A stretch of 10,236 nt of DNA from Deltaproteobacteria bacterium (GTDB taxonomy: Bacteria > Bdellovibrionota > UBA1018): assembly GCA_016194835.1 (NCBI GenBank), contig JACQAU010000105.1, forward strand, positions 1 through 10,236, given 5' to 3'. The notes under the pieces were generated by a model. It saw nothing but the letters and a program-made list of their open reading frames with translations. It was not told the DNA's origin and did not search any database. Positions 1-6,990 of this stretch are shown here, piece by piece. Position numbers and translations under genes: made by a program. How positions within the stretch are numbered: position 1 is the stretch's first letter; each line of letters begins with the position of its first letter.

Positions 1-2
1 AT

Positions 3-434
3 GTTAATCTGGGTGGATCATATGTCGCCTATAGAGGATTTCGCCTGATTGGAGGAGATATGCAAGTGACTGTATATCAACCTTCTGAAGGTCCAACATA
101 TGCCATCAGACTGTGTTACGCGGCTTCAAGCCTCGGGTTTGCTAAAACAAAAACTTTGTCACCCCAAGTATTAGTTTCACGAAGAGTTAACTTTGCAGAT
201 CCTTATTTAGGTGTGAGTTTTCAGTATACCCTGGGAAGCATCGAAATCCCTATTGAACTAGAAGACGGCACTCAGGTGGGTACATTAAAGGGCACAGAAC
301 ACGCCAGTGCTTGGAATGCTTTTTTAGGCATCCAACTTAAAGCGCCAAATCTGGGCCTGCAACTCACACTCGAAGGTAGCTATAGTACAGTTGGCATGCA
401 TACCCTTGGCACTAAATTTGGATTTAGTTTTTAA
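3..434 (+). CDS. C-terminal part of a probable outer-membrane beta-barrel protein (5' end outside window)
   Basis: The reading frame is open from the left edge of the window, so the first in-frame ATG (60) is probably internal and the gene starts upstream. The visible 143 residues alternate polar and hydrophobic residues in short strands separated by Gly/Asn/Asp-rich turns (for example FADPYLGVSFQYTLG and NLGLQLTLEGSYS). The protein ends in ...TKFGFSF. A C-terminal aromatic Phe on an amphipathic last strand is the usual signal recognised by the BAM complex in Gram-negative outer-membrane proteins. Ligand and function cannot be told from this fragment. The stop codon lies 2 bp from the stop of the convergent EF-G gene, and I see no hairpin terminator between them. 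The beta-barrel assignment is inferred from pattern, not from a recognised family. Confidence 0.6.
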   Translation, partial: VNLGGSYVAYRGFRLIGGDMQVTVYQPSEGPTYAIRLCYAASSLGFAKTKTLSPQVLVSRRVNFADPYLGVSFQYTLGSIEIPIELEDGTQVGTLKGTEHASAWNAFLGIQLKAPNLGLQLTLEGSYSTVGMHTLGTKFGFSF

Positions 435-436
435 AA

Positions 437-2536
437 TTATTTCTCTTTAGCGCGTTTTTCTTGATGTTTTTTTACCATCTCTTCTTGGATATTTCTTGGT
501 ACCGGAGCATACCTTGCAAATTCCATGGTAAATTCGCCTTTTCCCTGTGTTGCAGATCTTAAATCAGTCGAATATCCAAACATCTCATTAAGGGGTACAT
601 CGGCTTCAGCAACACAAAAACCTTCATTAGTCGTGCTATTTACAATAATCCCACGCCGTTGATTGATTTGTCCCATTACAGACCCTTGAAATTCCTCAGG
701 CGCTGAAGTTTCTAGTTTCATAATGGGCTCAAGCACCACAGCACCGGCTTTTTCATATGCTTCTCTAAAACCCATAATCGCTGCTGTTTTAAACGCAATT
801 TCCGATGAGTCCACTGCATGGTAAGCACCATCCGTAAGCACAACGCGGACACCAACGATAGGAAATCCAATAAGTCTTCCTTCTTTGATAGCTTCTTGAA
901 ACCCCTTATCACAGGCAGGAACAAATTCCCTCGGGATTGAACCACCAAAGATATCGTCAACAAATTCATATGGTTTTTGATTATCTCCAATTGGTTCGAT
1001 ATACCCAATCACACGACCAAATTGCCCGGCACCTCCAGTTTGTTTTTTATGTGTGTAGTTAAAATCTGCACGCTGGGTTATTGCCTCTCTAAAAGCCACT
1101 TGTGGCTTACCAACAATTACTTCACAATTGAATTCTCTCTTAATCCGTTCACAATAAATTTCTAAATGCAGCTCTCCCATACCACTAATAATTGTTTGAG
1201 CAGACTCTTCATCTCGATGAACCCTAAACGTAGGATCTTCTTTGGTAAATTTATTCAAGGCCTTAGAAAAAGTATTTTGTCCCTGCTTGTCTTTTGGAGC
1301 TATAGCTAAAGACATCACAGCATTTGGAATATACATCGATGTCATAGTGTACTTTATAGTGCCATCTGTAAAAGTGTCTCCAGAGGCACAATCAACACCA
1401 AAAAGAGCAACAATATCACCAGCTTGTGCTTCGTCTACATCATTCATTTCGTCAGCGTGCATGTGCACAAGTCTAGGCACTTTCAATTTCTTGTCGTTGT
1501 TACAGTTAAAAATGACATCTCCCTTACCGACGGTGCCTTGATACACACGCATGTATGTGAGCTGCCCGTAGCGTCCTTCGTCTAGTTTAAAAGCAAGCCC
1601 TACAAAAGGTTTTTTAAAATCACTAAGCAATTCAATTTTTGCTTCCTTCTGGTTTTGATCAAGCGCGTAGTTTTTTGCTTCAGTAGGATCAGGAAGATAG
1701 TAATTTACTGCATCCAAAGCTAGCTGAACTCCCTTATTTTTATAAGCAGCTCCCACAATAACGGGAACAAATTTTAGTGTTAAAGTAGCTTTACGAATAG
1801 CAGTTCTTAATTCATCTACTGATACTTCTTTTCCTTCAATGTATTTTATGCCAACTACATCATCAAACTCCCCTACTGCAGCAACTAGTTCTTCGCGAGA
1901 TTTTTTGCATTCTTCTAATAAACTGGCTGGAATTTCTTCTTCACGAACGATTTCTCCGTTATCACCATCAAAATAATAAGCCTTCATGTTAACTAAATCG
2001 ACGCATCCAAGATATTTATCTTCTGCTCCAATGGGGTAATTAATAAAATGAGCATTTAGTCTGAGTTTTTCTCGCATCATCTTGATAGCTCTAAATGGAT
2101 TAGCACCTGCGCGATCCATTTTATTGATAAAGCAAATCCTTGGAACATTGTAGCGGCGCATTTGACGATCAACCGTGATTGATTGTGATTGCACGCCTGC
2201 TACAGCACAAATAACCAACACAGCTCCGTCTAAAACACGCAGTGATCGTTCTACTTCGATTGTGAAATCCACATGTCCAGGGGTGTCAATAAGGTTGATA
2301 TTATACCCATTCCAGATACAATAAGTTGCAGCAGATTGAATTGTTATGCCTTTTTCTCGCTCTAAATCCATAAAATCCATCGTGGCACCTACACCAGATT
2401 TTCCTTTGACTTCTTCGATTTTATGAATTTTTTTTGTATAAAACAGCACACGTTCAGAAAAAGTTGTTTTCCCAGAATCAATATGAGCTGAAATTCCAAT
2501 GTTACGGACTTTGTCTATGGGCACTCGAGTTGACAT
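437..2536 (-). CDS. fusA: Elongation factor G, mitochondrial/spdEFG1-like type
   Basis: Translational GTPase that moves tRNA and mRNA through the ribosome after peptide transfer. The 699 residues match the normal EF-G length. The GTPase motifs are complete: P-loop AHIDSGKT (residues 17-24), switch I GITIQSAAT (63-71), DTPGH (84-88) and NKMD (138-141). The later domains continue intact to the C-terminus (for example GKPQVAFREAI and SDLRSATQGKGEFTMEF-like text). Ser instead of Ala in AHID(S)GKT, and the VKGKSGVGATMDFMDLERE stretch at 43-61, resemble mitochondrial EF-G1 and the bacterial spdEFG1 group (spirochaetes, planctomycetes, deltaproteobacteria) more than the common bacterial EFG I. In Borrelia the spdEFG1 member does translocation and spdEFG2 does ribosome recycling. 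The gene stands alone, without rpsL, rpsG or tuf. A strong AAGGAG lies at 2547-2552, 10 nt before the ATG. Confidence 0.96.
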   Translation of the reverse strand: MSTRVPIDKVRNIGISAHIDSGKTTFSERVLFYTKKIHKIEEVKGKSGVGATMDFMDLEREKGITIQSAATYCIWNGYNINLIDTPGHVDFTIEVERSLRVLDGAVLVICAVAGVQSQSITVDRQMRRYNVPRICFINKMDRAGANPFRAIKMMREKLRLNAHFINYPIGAEDKYLGCVDLVNMKAYYFDGDNGEIVREEEIPASLLEECKKSREELVAAVGEFDDVVGIKYIEGKEVSVDELRTAIRKATLTLKFVPVIVGAAYKNKGVQLALDAVNYYLPDPTEAKNYALDQNQKEAKIELLSDFKKPFVGLAFKLDEGRYGQLTYMRVYQGTVGKGDVIFNCNNDKKLKVPRLVHMHADEMNDVDEAQAGDIVALFGVDCASGDTFTDGTIKYTMTSMYIPNAVMSLAIAPKDKQGQNTFSKALNKFTKEDPTFRVHRDEESAQTIISGMGELHLEIYCERIKREFNCEVIVGKPQVAFREAITQRADFNYTHKKQTGGAGQFGRVIGYIEPIGDNQKPYEFVDDIFGGSIPREFVPACDKGFQEAIKEGRLIGFPIVGVRVVLTDGAYHAVDSSEIAFKTAAIMGFREAYEKAGAVVLEPIMKLETSAPEEFQGSVMGQINQRRGIIVNSTTNEGFCVAEADVPLNEMFGYSTDLRSATQGKGEFTMEFARYAPVPRNIQEEMVKKHQEKRAKEK

Positions 2537-2586
2537 TTCAATAGTTCTCCTTTTAGTTCAGTCTATTATTAATCTAAAATAGTACT

Positions 2587-2614
2587 TTTATACAAGATGA
2601 TAGGAAGAAATCAA
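2587..2614 (-). promoter_or_regulatory. Candidate sigma70-type promoter for fusA
   Basis: On the minus strand TTGATT (2614-2609) and TATAAA (2592-2587) are separated by 16 nt. An alternative overlapping pair is TTGACA (2627-2622) with TATCAT (2602-2597), with a longer 19-nt spacer. Either would give a 5' leader of roughly 40-55 nt before the fusA ATG. The site lies in the 152-bp divergent region shared with orn. The call rests only on motif match and position. Confidence 0.45.
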
Positions 2615-2688
2615 GTAAAAATGTCAAGAATCGTTTTTTTCATTTCAATTACTCAAAAAGTTTTTTAGTATTCACTTAATAAAACAAT

Positions 2689-3243
2689 ATGAAACACTTA
2701 TTTTGGATTGATTTAGAGATGACAGGATTAGACGAAAAAATAGACCATATTTTAGAAGTAGCTGCAGTCATTACGGATTTAGACCTAAATCCTATCGAAA
2801 TCTATAACCAGGCTATTTTTCAACCCCCTGAAATTCTTATGCAAATGAACTCCTGGTGTAAAGAAAACCACACCAAAAGTGGCCTAGTAAACTTGATCCC
2901 AAAAGGAATACAGCTTAAGCAAGCAGAAAACGATTTCTTAGATTTGGCTAACCGATATTTTGACCAAAAAGATCAGATTGTGCTAACTGGAAACTCTGTT
3001 GGCAACGACAGAAGATTTGTGGATCGGTATTTTACTGAGTTTTCAAAACGCCTACACTATAGACTAATTGACGTAAGTTCGTTTAAGGAAATTTTCAGAG
3101 AAAAGTATAATCTTAAATTTGAAAAACAAAACGCACATCGTGCCAAAGATGATGTTTTTGAATCCATCAGAGAGTTAAAGTTTTATCTATCTTTTGTACA
3201 CGTTCCACCAGAACTCATGCAGGCCACCCCACAAAATCCATGA
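2689..3243 (+). CDS. orn: Oligoribonuclease (DEDDh 3'-5' exoribonuclease)
   Basis: Degrades the final 2-5 nt RNA fragments, including pGpG from cyclic-di-GMP breakdown, to mononucleotides in the cytoplasm. The 184 residues are the usual Orn length. The catalytic set is visible: WIDLEMTGLD with D8 and E10, GNSVGNDRRF with D107, and AHRAKDD with H150 and D155. The spacing fits E. coli Orn closely. The start is fixed by an in-frame TAA at 2680-2682, so the ATG at 2689 is the first possible one. No Shine-Dalgarno sequence is visible in the 20 nt before it, which suggests a very short or leaderless mRNA or weak initiation. The dCMP deaminase gene follows after 28 nt and is probably co-transcribed. 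The tail after residue 171 (VPPELMQATPQNP) is specific to this protein. Confidence 0.95.
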   Translation: MKHLFWIDLEMTGLDEKIDHILEVAAVITDLDLNPIEIYNQAIFQPPEILMQMNSWCKENHTKSGLVNLIPKGIQLKQAENDFLDLANRYFDQKDQIVLTGNSVGNDRRFVDRYFTEFSKRLHYRLIDVSSFKEIFREKYNLKFEKQNAHRAKDDVFESIRELKFYLSFVHVPPELMQATPQNP

Positions 3244-3271
3244 CAATACAGATAATAAATAAAGGGCGAAC

Positions 3272-3691
3272 ATGACGACACAACAAAGACCAAGTTTTGA
3301 AAAAATTTACTTAGCCCTAGCGCGCATGCTTTCTGAGCGCTCAACATGTGCGAGGCTAAAAGTTGGCACAGTGATTACTTCGACAGATTATCGCAAGGTT
3401 CTGGCAGTTGGCTACAATGGCAATGCCACAGGTTTACCCAACCAATGTGACCGCGCTGATGTAGGAAATTGCGGTTGTTTACACTCTGAAGAAAATGCAG
3501 TTATTAACTGTGATTCTCCAAGGCAAGTAGAGAAAATTGTATTTATTACACATTTGCCGTGCGTTCAATGCGCAAAACGACTTATTAATTTAGGAAACGT
3601 AAAAAAGATTTTTTATTGCGAAGATTATCGTATCCGCGATTCTTTGGATTTGCTCAAATCAGTTGGGATAGAAGTAGAGCAATTTGAATAA
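3272..3691 (+). CDS. Deoxycytidylate (dCMP) deaminase family protein, ComEB-like
   Basis: Zinc-dependent deaminase predicted to convert dCMP to dUMP, the substrate of thymidylate synthase. The 139 residues hold the zinc and catalytic signatures HSE (H71, catalytic E73) and PCVQC (C97, C100). The GYNGNATGLPNQCD stretch (47-60) is typical of dCMP deaminases rather than free-base or nucleoside deaminases. Extra cysteines at 59, 67 and 69 could bind a structural zinc, as a second zinc site is known in the T4 phage enzyme; that is inference. A GGGCG-type ribosome site precedes the ATG. It sits 28 nt behind orn, which fits a small nucleotide-turnover transcription unit. Substrate choice between dCMP and related nucleotides is not proven by sequence. 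Confidence 0.88.
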   Translation: MTTQQRPSFEKIYLALARMLSERSTCARLKVGTVITSTDYRKVLAVGYNGNATGLPNQCDRADVGNCGCLHSEENAVINCDSPRQVEKIVFITHLPCVQCAKRLINLGNVKKIFYCEDYRIRDSLDLLKSVGIEVEQFE

Positions 3692-3697
3692 CAAAAT

Positions 3698-3733
3698 AAA
3701 TAACCCAGTTTTTCACTCAAACAAATAACCCCA
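3698..3733 (+). repeat. Short direct repeat AAATAACCC(A/C)
   Basis: AAATAACCCA (3698-3707) recurs as AAATAACCCCA (3723-3733), with starts 25 bp apart. The pair lies in the 92-bp gap between the dCMP deaminase gene and the exported propeller-like gene. A spacing near 2.5 helical turns does not by itself suggest a regulator site, and the match is only 9 identical bases, so chance is possible. Confidence 0.3.
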
Positions 3734-3771
3734 TTGACAACATAATAACGCCATGCTTCATCTTGCTATAT

Positions 3772-3777
3772 AGGAGA
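3772..3777 (+). promoter_or_regulatory. Ribosome binding site deciding the start at 3784
   Basis: AGGAGA lies 6 nt before the ATG at 3784. It overlaps the coding extension that would result from an upstream in-frame TTG at 3763. It therefore supports the downstream ATG, which also gives a clean signal peptide (MKFKKYIFF...). Confidence 0.7.
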
Positions 3778-3783
3778 CTTGAT

Positions 3784-5160
3784 ATGAAATTTAAAAAGTA
3801 TATTTTCTTTGTTTTTGCAGCTTTCTTATTGACCCAACTTCAGTCAAACATACTTCAGGCAGCAGATGAGACCGCCCTGCTTCCTAAGGTATTGAAAAGC
3901 GATCAAGAAGAAATCATTAAAGACACACCAAGCCATGTAGGAATTGGTCTAGGCGAGTGGGATAGCGTAGAATTTGCCGCAGATGGAAAAACTCTTTTGG
4001 GAGTATTTAAACCAAGAGGTGAATACTCTAAGTATAATGATGTAGTAGCCCTTTTGATTGACCCAAATGATCTGCTAAATTTTAAAGAAGTCCAAATGCC
4101 TCATTCCAATATGCAGCTACAAGATATTTACGGTTATGGGTTTTCTGCTGATTCGAAACTATTATCACTCGGAAGTGCATTTACCACAGCTATTAAAGGT
4201 CTTCAATTTTTTGATGTTAAAACCGGCGAGCAACTTTTCGACATAAAATTAGATAAAAAAAATGCCACATACAGTGCGTTTTCTTTTTCACAAAGTGGCA
4301 AACTATTTTTTGTGGACGAAGCAGTAAACAGTGGCCCAAAGTATTATTTTAATGAACTTATTTACAAAATTTCTGCCGATGAGAAAAGTGCTGAAAATCT
4401 AGGACTTGTAAATAAAGCAGGGCAAGGGCTTACTTTTTCTTTGGATGAAAAAAGAGCATATCTTACACTCACGGATGGAAAATGGATTATTTTGGATCTA
4501 GAAAGCAATAGATCCGAGCAAATTAAAATGGAACTAGATGGACCTTTAGCTGTGATCAAAGGAAAAGATGGAAATATATTGATATGTTTTGTCTTAAATC
4601 AAAATTCGGACGAATTGCTAGTCTCAGCTTTTAATGAAAACTCACTTAATCCAAAATCTGCTCTCTATAATCTAAGTCTTAAGGGAGTGAAATACGGCTT
4701 TGGTTCTTCAGGTAAAGCAATATTACTCAGGGATCATAAAAGTAATCATTGGATTTTTGTCAGTAAAACAGCCAAAACGGATGACGGGAAAACAATACTA
4801 AGTGTACAAGTTTTTAATGCAGAAGACGGGAAAGAAACAAAAACACTGAAAATTCCATTGTCTCCAACAGTTGGTAGCCGTTATCAATACGAAACCAAAG
4901 TGGCAACCTTTGAGAACACACCGTTCTTTGCAGTTGCTCAAGAAGAACAAGGTATTTTTGAAGTTTGGAATTACCTAAAAGGAGAGAAAGTTGCCGAACT
5001 AGAGTATGGAAAAACTTCTTCGGATGCAAAAGAAATGAAACGGATTGCCCGCAGTACTTCTGCTAATGCTCTTTTCTTGGGAGCAATTACCTACTCCAGA
5101 AAAGAATTAAGCAAGCTATTGGTTTGGGATCTGTCAGGTTTAAAATCAAAAATGGAATAG
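3784..5160 (+). CDS. Exported protein of unknown function, probable beta-propeller
   Basis: I do not recognise the family. The 458 residues begin with a signal peptide: KFKK, a hydrophobic core IFFVFAAFLL, and a likely cleavage site after LQA at residue 26. The mature part shows repeating propeller-like blades: a 'SADSK/SLDEKR/SQSGK' turn followed by a hydrophobic strand, then 'FDVKTGEQLFDIKLD', 'WIILDLESN', 'VQVFNAEDGKETKTLKI' and 'FEVWNYLKGEKVAELEYG'. Such 'W/F-D-x-x-(T/S)-G-(E/K)' strands resemble WD40 or YVTN-like repeats, where a name-value pattern closes each blade. There is no lipobox cysteine, so a soluble periplasmic or secreted protein is likely. No enzyme motif is visible; a binding or scaffold role is only a guess. 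It is a separate unit, 92 nt after the dCMP deaminase gene and 121 nt before the next exported protein. Confidence 0.8.
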   Translation: MKFKKYIFFVFAAFLLTQLQSNILQAADETALLPKVLKSDQEEIIKDTPSHVGIGLGEWDSVEFAADGKTLLGVFKPRGEYSKYNDVVALLIDPNDLLNFKEVQMPHSNMQLQDIYGYGFSADSKLLSLGSAFTTAIKGLQFFDVKTGEQLFDIKLDKKNATYSAFSFSQSGKLFFVDEAVNSGPKYYFNELIYKISADEKSAENLGLVNKAGQGLTFSLDEKRAYLTLTDGKWIILDLESNRSEQIKMELDGPLAVIKGKDGNILICFVLNQNSDELLVSAFNENSLNPKSALYNLSLKGVKYGFGSSGKAILLRDHKSNHWIFVSKTAKTDDGKTILSVQVFNAEDGKETKTLKIPLSPTVGSRYQYETKVATFENTPFFAVAQEEQGIFEVWNYLKGEKVAELEYGKTSSDAKEMKRIARSTSANALFLGAITYSRKELSKLLVWDLSGLKSKME

Positions 5161-5235
5161 ATTATGTACATAAAATGACGTTATGTGGCAAATAAAATTT
5201 AGATGTGCCTTTTTTGTTGATAAAAAAAAAGCTAT

Positions 5236-5265
5236 TTGATACACATTAGACAACTTTTTTATAAG
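5236..5265 (+). promoter_or_regulatory. Candidate promoter for the exported protein at 5282
   Basis: TTGATA (5236-5241) and TATAAG (5260-5265) are separated by 18 nt. Transcription would begin near 5272, leaving a leader of only about 10 nt with the G-run ribosome site at its very 5' end. This short leader weakens the call. Confidence 0.35.
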
Positions 5266-5281
5266 TCTTTAGGGGGGGTCT

Positions 5282-5977
5282 ATGAAATTTATAAGATCAG
5301 TAATGGTAGTGAGTGTTGTTTTGTGTTCAATCTGCTTTGCAGATCACAATACTGGTGGTGAAATACCAGGGTACAGTCAGATTTATCAGGAATTATCTCA
5401 ACTTCTGATTCCTCACAGGTTTGACGGGAGCAAAATCAGTAAAATTACTGAGCTTGCTGTGTGGGCCATTCGGGACACAAGCCAAGGAACTCTAGCTGAA
5501 AAAAATATAAACTGGTTTCGCTTCACTCTCCACCAAGCCTTTAGCTACGACTTTAAAAACAAGGTGTTTAGCGAAAACCCCAAAGTCACCTTAGAAGACA
5601 AAGTCAATCTTGTGATTGCAAACTATATTAACCAGACCTCTGAATTGCCACCTCCTCCATTTCCGGGTGGTGGCCAAATTACAGTCTCTGGAGCATTCGT
5701 GTTTTATCACCATGGGAGCTGGCCACCTCCATATCCACCCTATCCCACACCGTACCCTCCAGCACCAAGTTGGACAAAGCGAAGCTTTGATTTTTCAGGG
5801 TATGGTTTTGATTCTATCTATCAACAATGTTTAGATTATGTTTATGAACACCGGATTGATTATATTGTAGCTATAGAATTCAGACACCCATACGGTGGAT
5901 ACCCTGGGACAAACTGGGGCATGAAGACTATTCCTACAGAACAAGCTTGCTATACGATTGCATCTCGTGCATATTAA
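5282..5977 (+). CDS. Small exported protein with Pro/Tyr-rich linker, function unknown
   Basis: I do not recognise a family. The 231 residues start with a signal peptide (MKFIRSVMVVSVVLCSICFA, likely cut before D21). The protein has two parts. Residues 21-120 are a mixed helical region (YSQIYQELSQLL, KITELAVWAIRD, LEDKVNLVIANYI). Residues 122-163 form a proline-rich stretch with PPPPFPGGG and a run of PPY/PYP units ending in APSW. Residues 165-231 are compact and contain two cysteines (C183, C223) that could form a disulfide in the periplasm. A run of seven G (5272-5278) provides the ribosome site 3 nt before the ATG, which is close. The following transporter remnant begins 6 nt after the stop codon. 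Location outside the cytoplasm is well supported; role is unknown. Confidence 0.78.
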   Translation: MKFIRSVMVVSVVLCSICFADHNTGGEIPGYSQIYQELSQLLIPHRFDGSKISKITELAVWAIRDTSQGTLAEKNINWFRFTLHQAFSYDFKNKVFSENPKVTLEDKVNLVIANYINQTSELPPPPFPGGGQITVSGAFVFYHHGSWPPPYPPYPTPYPPAPSWTKRSFDFSGYGFDSIYQQCLDYVYEHRIDYIVAIEFRHPYGGYPGTNWGMKTIPTEQACYTIASRAY

Positions 5978-5983
5978 ATTGCC

Positions 5984-6990
5984 TTGACTGATTGCATAAA
6001 GAATAAAACGTTCTTTTTTTTTAGAAATTTCACAGGCGCCTTTTCTGATGGTGCTATTTTGTTCCCACTTTTAGCAACTCTTTCAAGCGTTTCAAATTTT
6101 TCTGGCACACTATTGCTATTGAGTTCAGCGGTTTTATATATTGGGAGTGGATTGTTTTTTAAAGTTCCGATGAGCGTACAACCGCTTAAGGCAATTGTAA
6201 AACCAATGAATTAGCAAAAAAAATACCACAAAGCTTAATACATTGTATTCAGGTTGCTTTAGGAGTTACTTTAATTATTCAAGGATTACAATTTGCCAAA
6301 ACCATCACATGGCTTAACTATGGGTTTTTTACTCAAGCATTTTCTAATGAATTACTTATTTTCTTTATTTCTGTCACATTAGTGTTTTTAACTCAAGTTT
6401 TGAAATTTCCATTCTTAGGATTATGCGCAAGCCTTGGTATGCTCTGGTCCATTTTCTGGTCAGACCCGACTTTTCATACACTAAATAACACAAAAGCCAC
6501 TAACTCATTATTGAGAATAGACGTAATTTTACTCTTAGTTTTACCTCAAATAGCACTTACTTTAGCAAACTCAGTGATTGGGACTAAAGATGTTGTAAAT
6601 AGATATTACGGTAAAATAAAACATCGCGTTGAGATTAACAATCTTCTCTATTCTATTGGTTTCGGAAATATCATAAGCGCACTTGTAGGAGGATTGCCAT
6701 TTTGTCATGGCTCAGGGGGAGTTACTGCACATTATAGAGGTGGTGCAAATCATTTTATTTCAAATTTGATAATGGGTGTGTTCTTATTATTTTTGGCATT
6801 TATTTATTTAAAAAACGGCCAATGGTTATTAAATTATCCATTACCGTTTACAGCGATTTTACTCATAGCAACTGGAATTTTTCATCTAAATTTGGCACGT
6901 CCAACCTGGGAAACAAAATATGGCAAAATAAAATTATTCTTAGCCACATGCGTGGCAATTTTTTTATTTTTTCACAAAACGACACACTAA
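5984..6990 (+). pseudogene. MOT1-type molybdate/sulfate transporter gene, frameshifted
   Basis: Two frames together encode a multi-helix membrane protein of the MOT1 (putative sulfate/molybdate transporter) family. The first half (5984-6211) holds FTGAFSDGAILFPLLATLS and VPMSVQPLKAI, which match the family's SGA-GDLGTLLPLL and PMPVQPMKAI motifs. The second half has LPQIALTLANSVIGTKDVV and GGLPFCHGSGGVTAHYRGGA, matching its conserved PxCHGxGG loop. The first frame ends at TAG 6212-6214, while the homologous sequence continues in the -1 frame from about 6199 (NELAKKIPQ...). Adding one A to the AAAA run at 6199-6202 would restore a single frame. There is no good start: only a TTG at 5984 just after the upstream stop, without a ribosome site. 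A T9 run (6014-6022) sits near the 5' end. The C-terminus (IFLFFHKTTH) looks short of the last helix. Family call is firm; loss of function is likely. Confidence 0.82.

Noticed and set aside
718..1541. Open frames in other frames within the fusA locus
   Set aside because: They lie wholly inside a well-conserved EF-G gene, have no ribosome sites or recognisable protein motifs, and are explained by the fusA reading frame.
3734..3739. TTGACA as a -35 box for the propeller gene
   Set aside because: No acceptable -10 hexamer lies 16-18 nt downstream (3756-3763 is TTCATC-like), so a promoter cannot be supported here.
5162..5173. Perfect 12-bp palindrome TTATGTACATAA after the propeller gene
   Set aside because: A couple of 12-bp palindromes are expected by chance in 10 kb, it lacks G/C for a stable hairpin, and no T run follows directly.
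5207..5232. Terminator-like T run and A run (GCCTTTTTT...AAAAAAAAAGC)
   Set aside because: The possible stem is almost all A-T with a mismatch near its base, too weak for an intrinsic terminator.
6190..6222. Programmed -1 frameshift to express MOT1 from two frames
   Set aside because: The bases around 6199 do not form an X XXY YYZ slippery heptamer in the zero frame, and there is no obvious downstream stem-loop; a simple indel is more likely.
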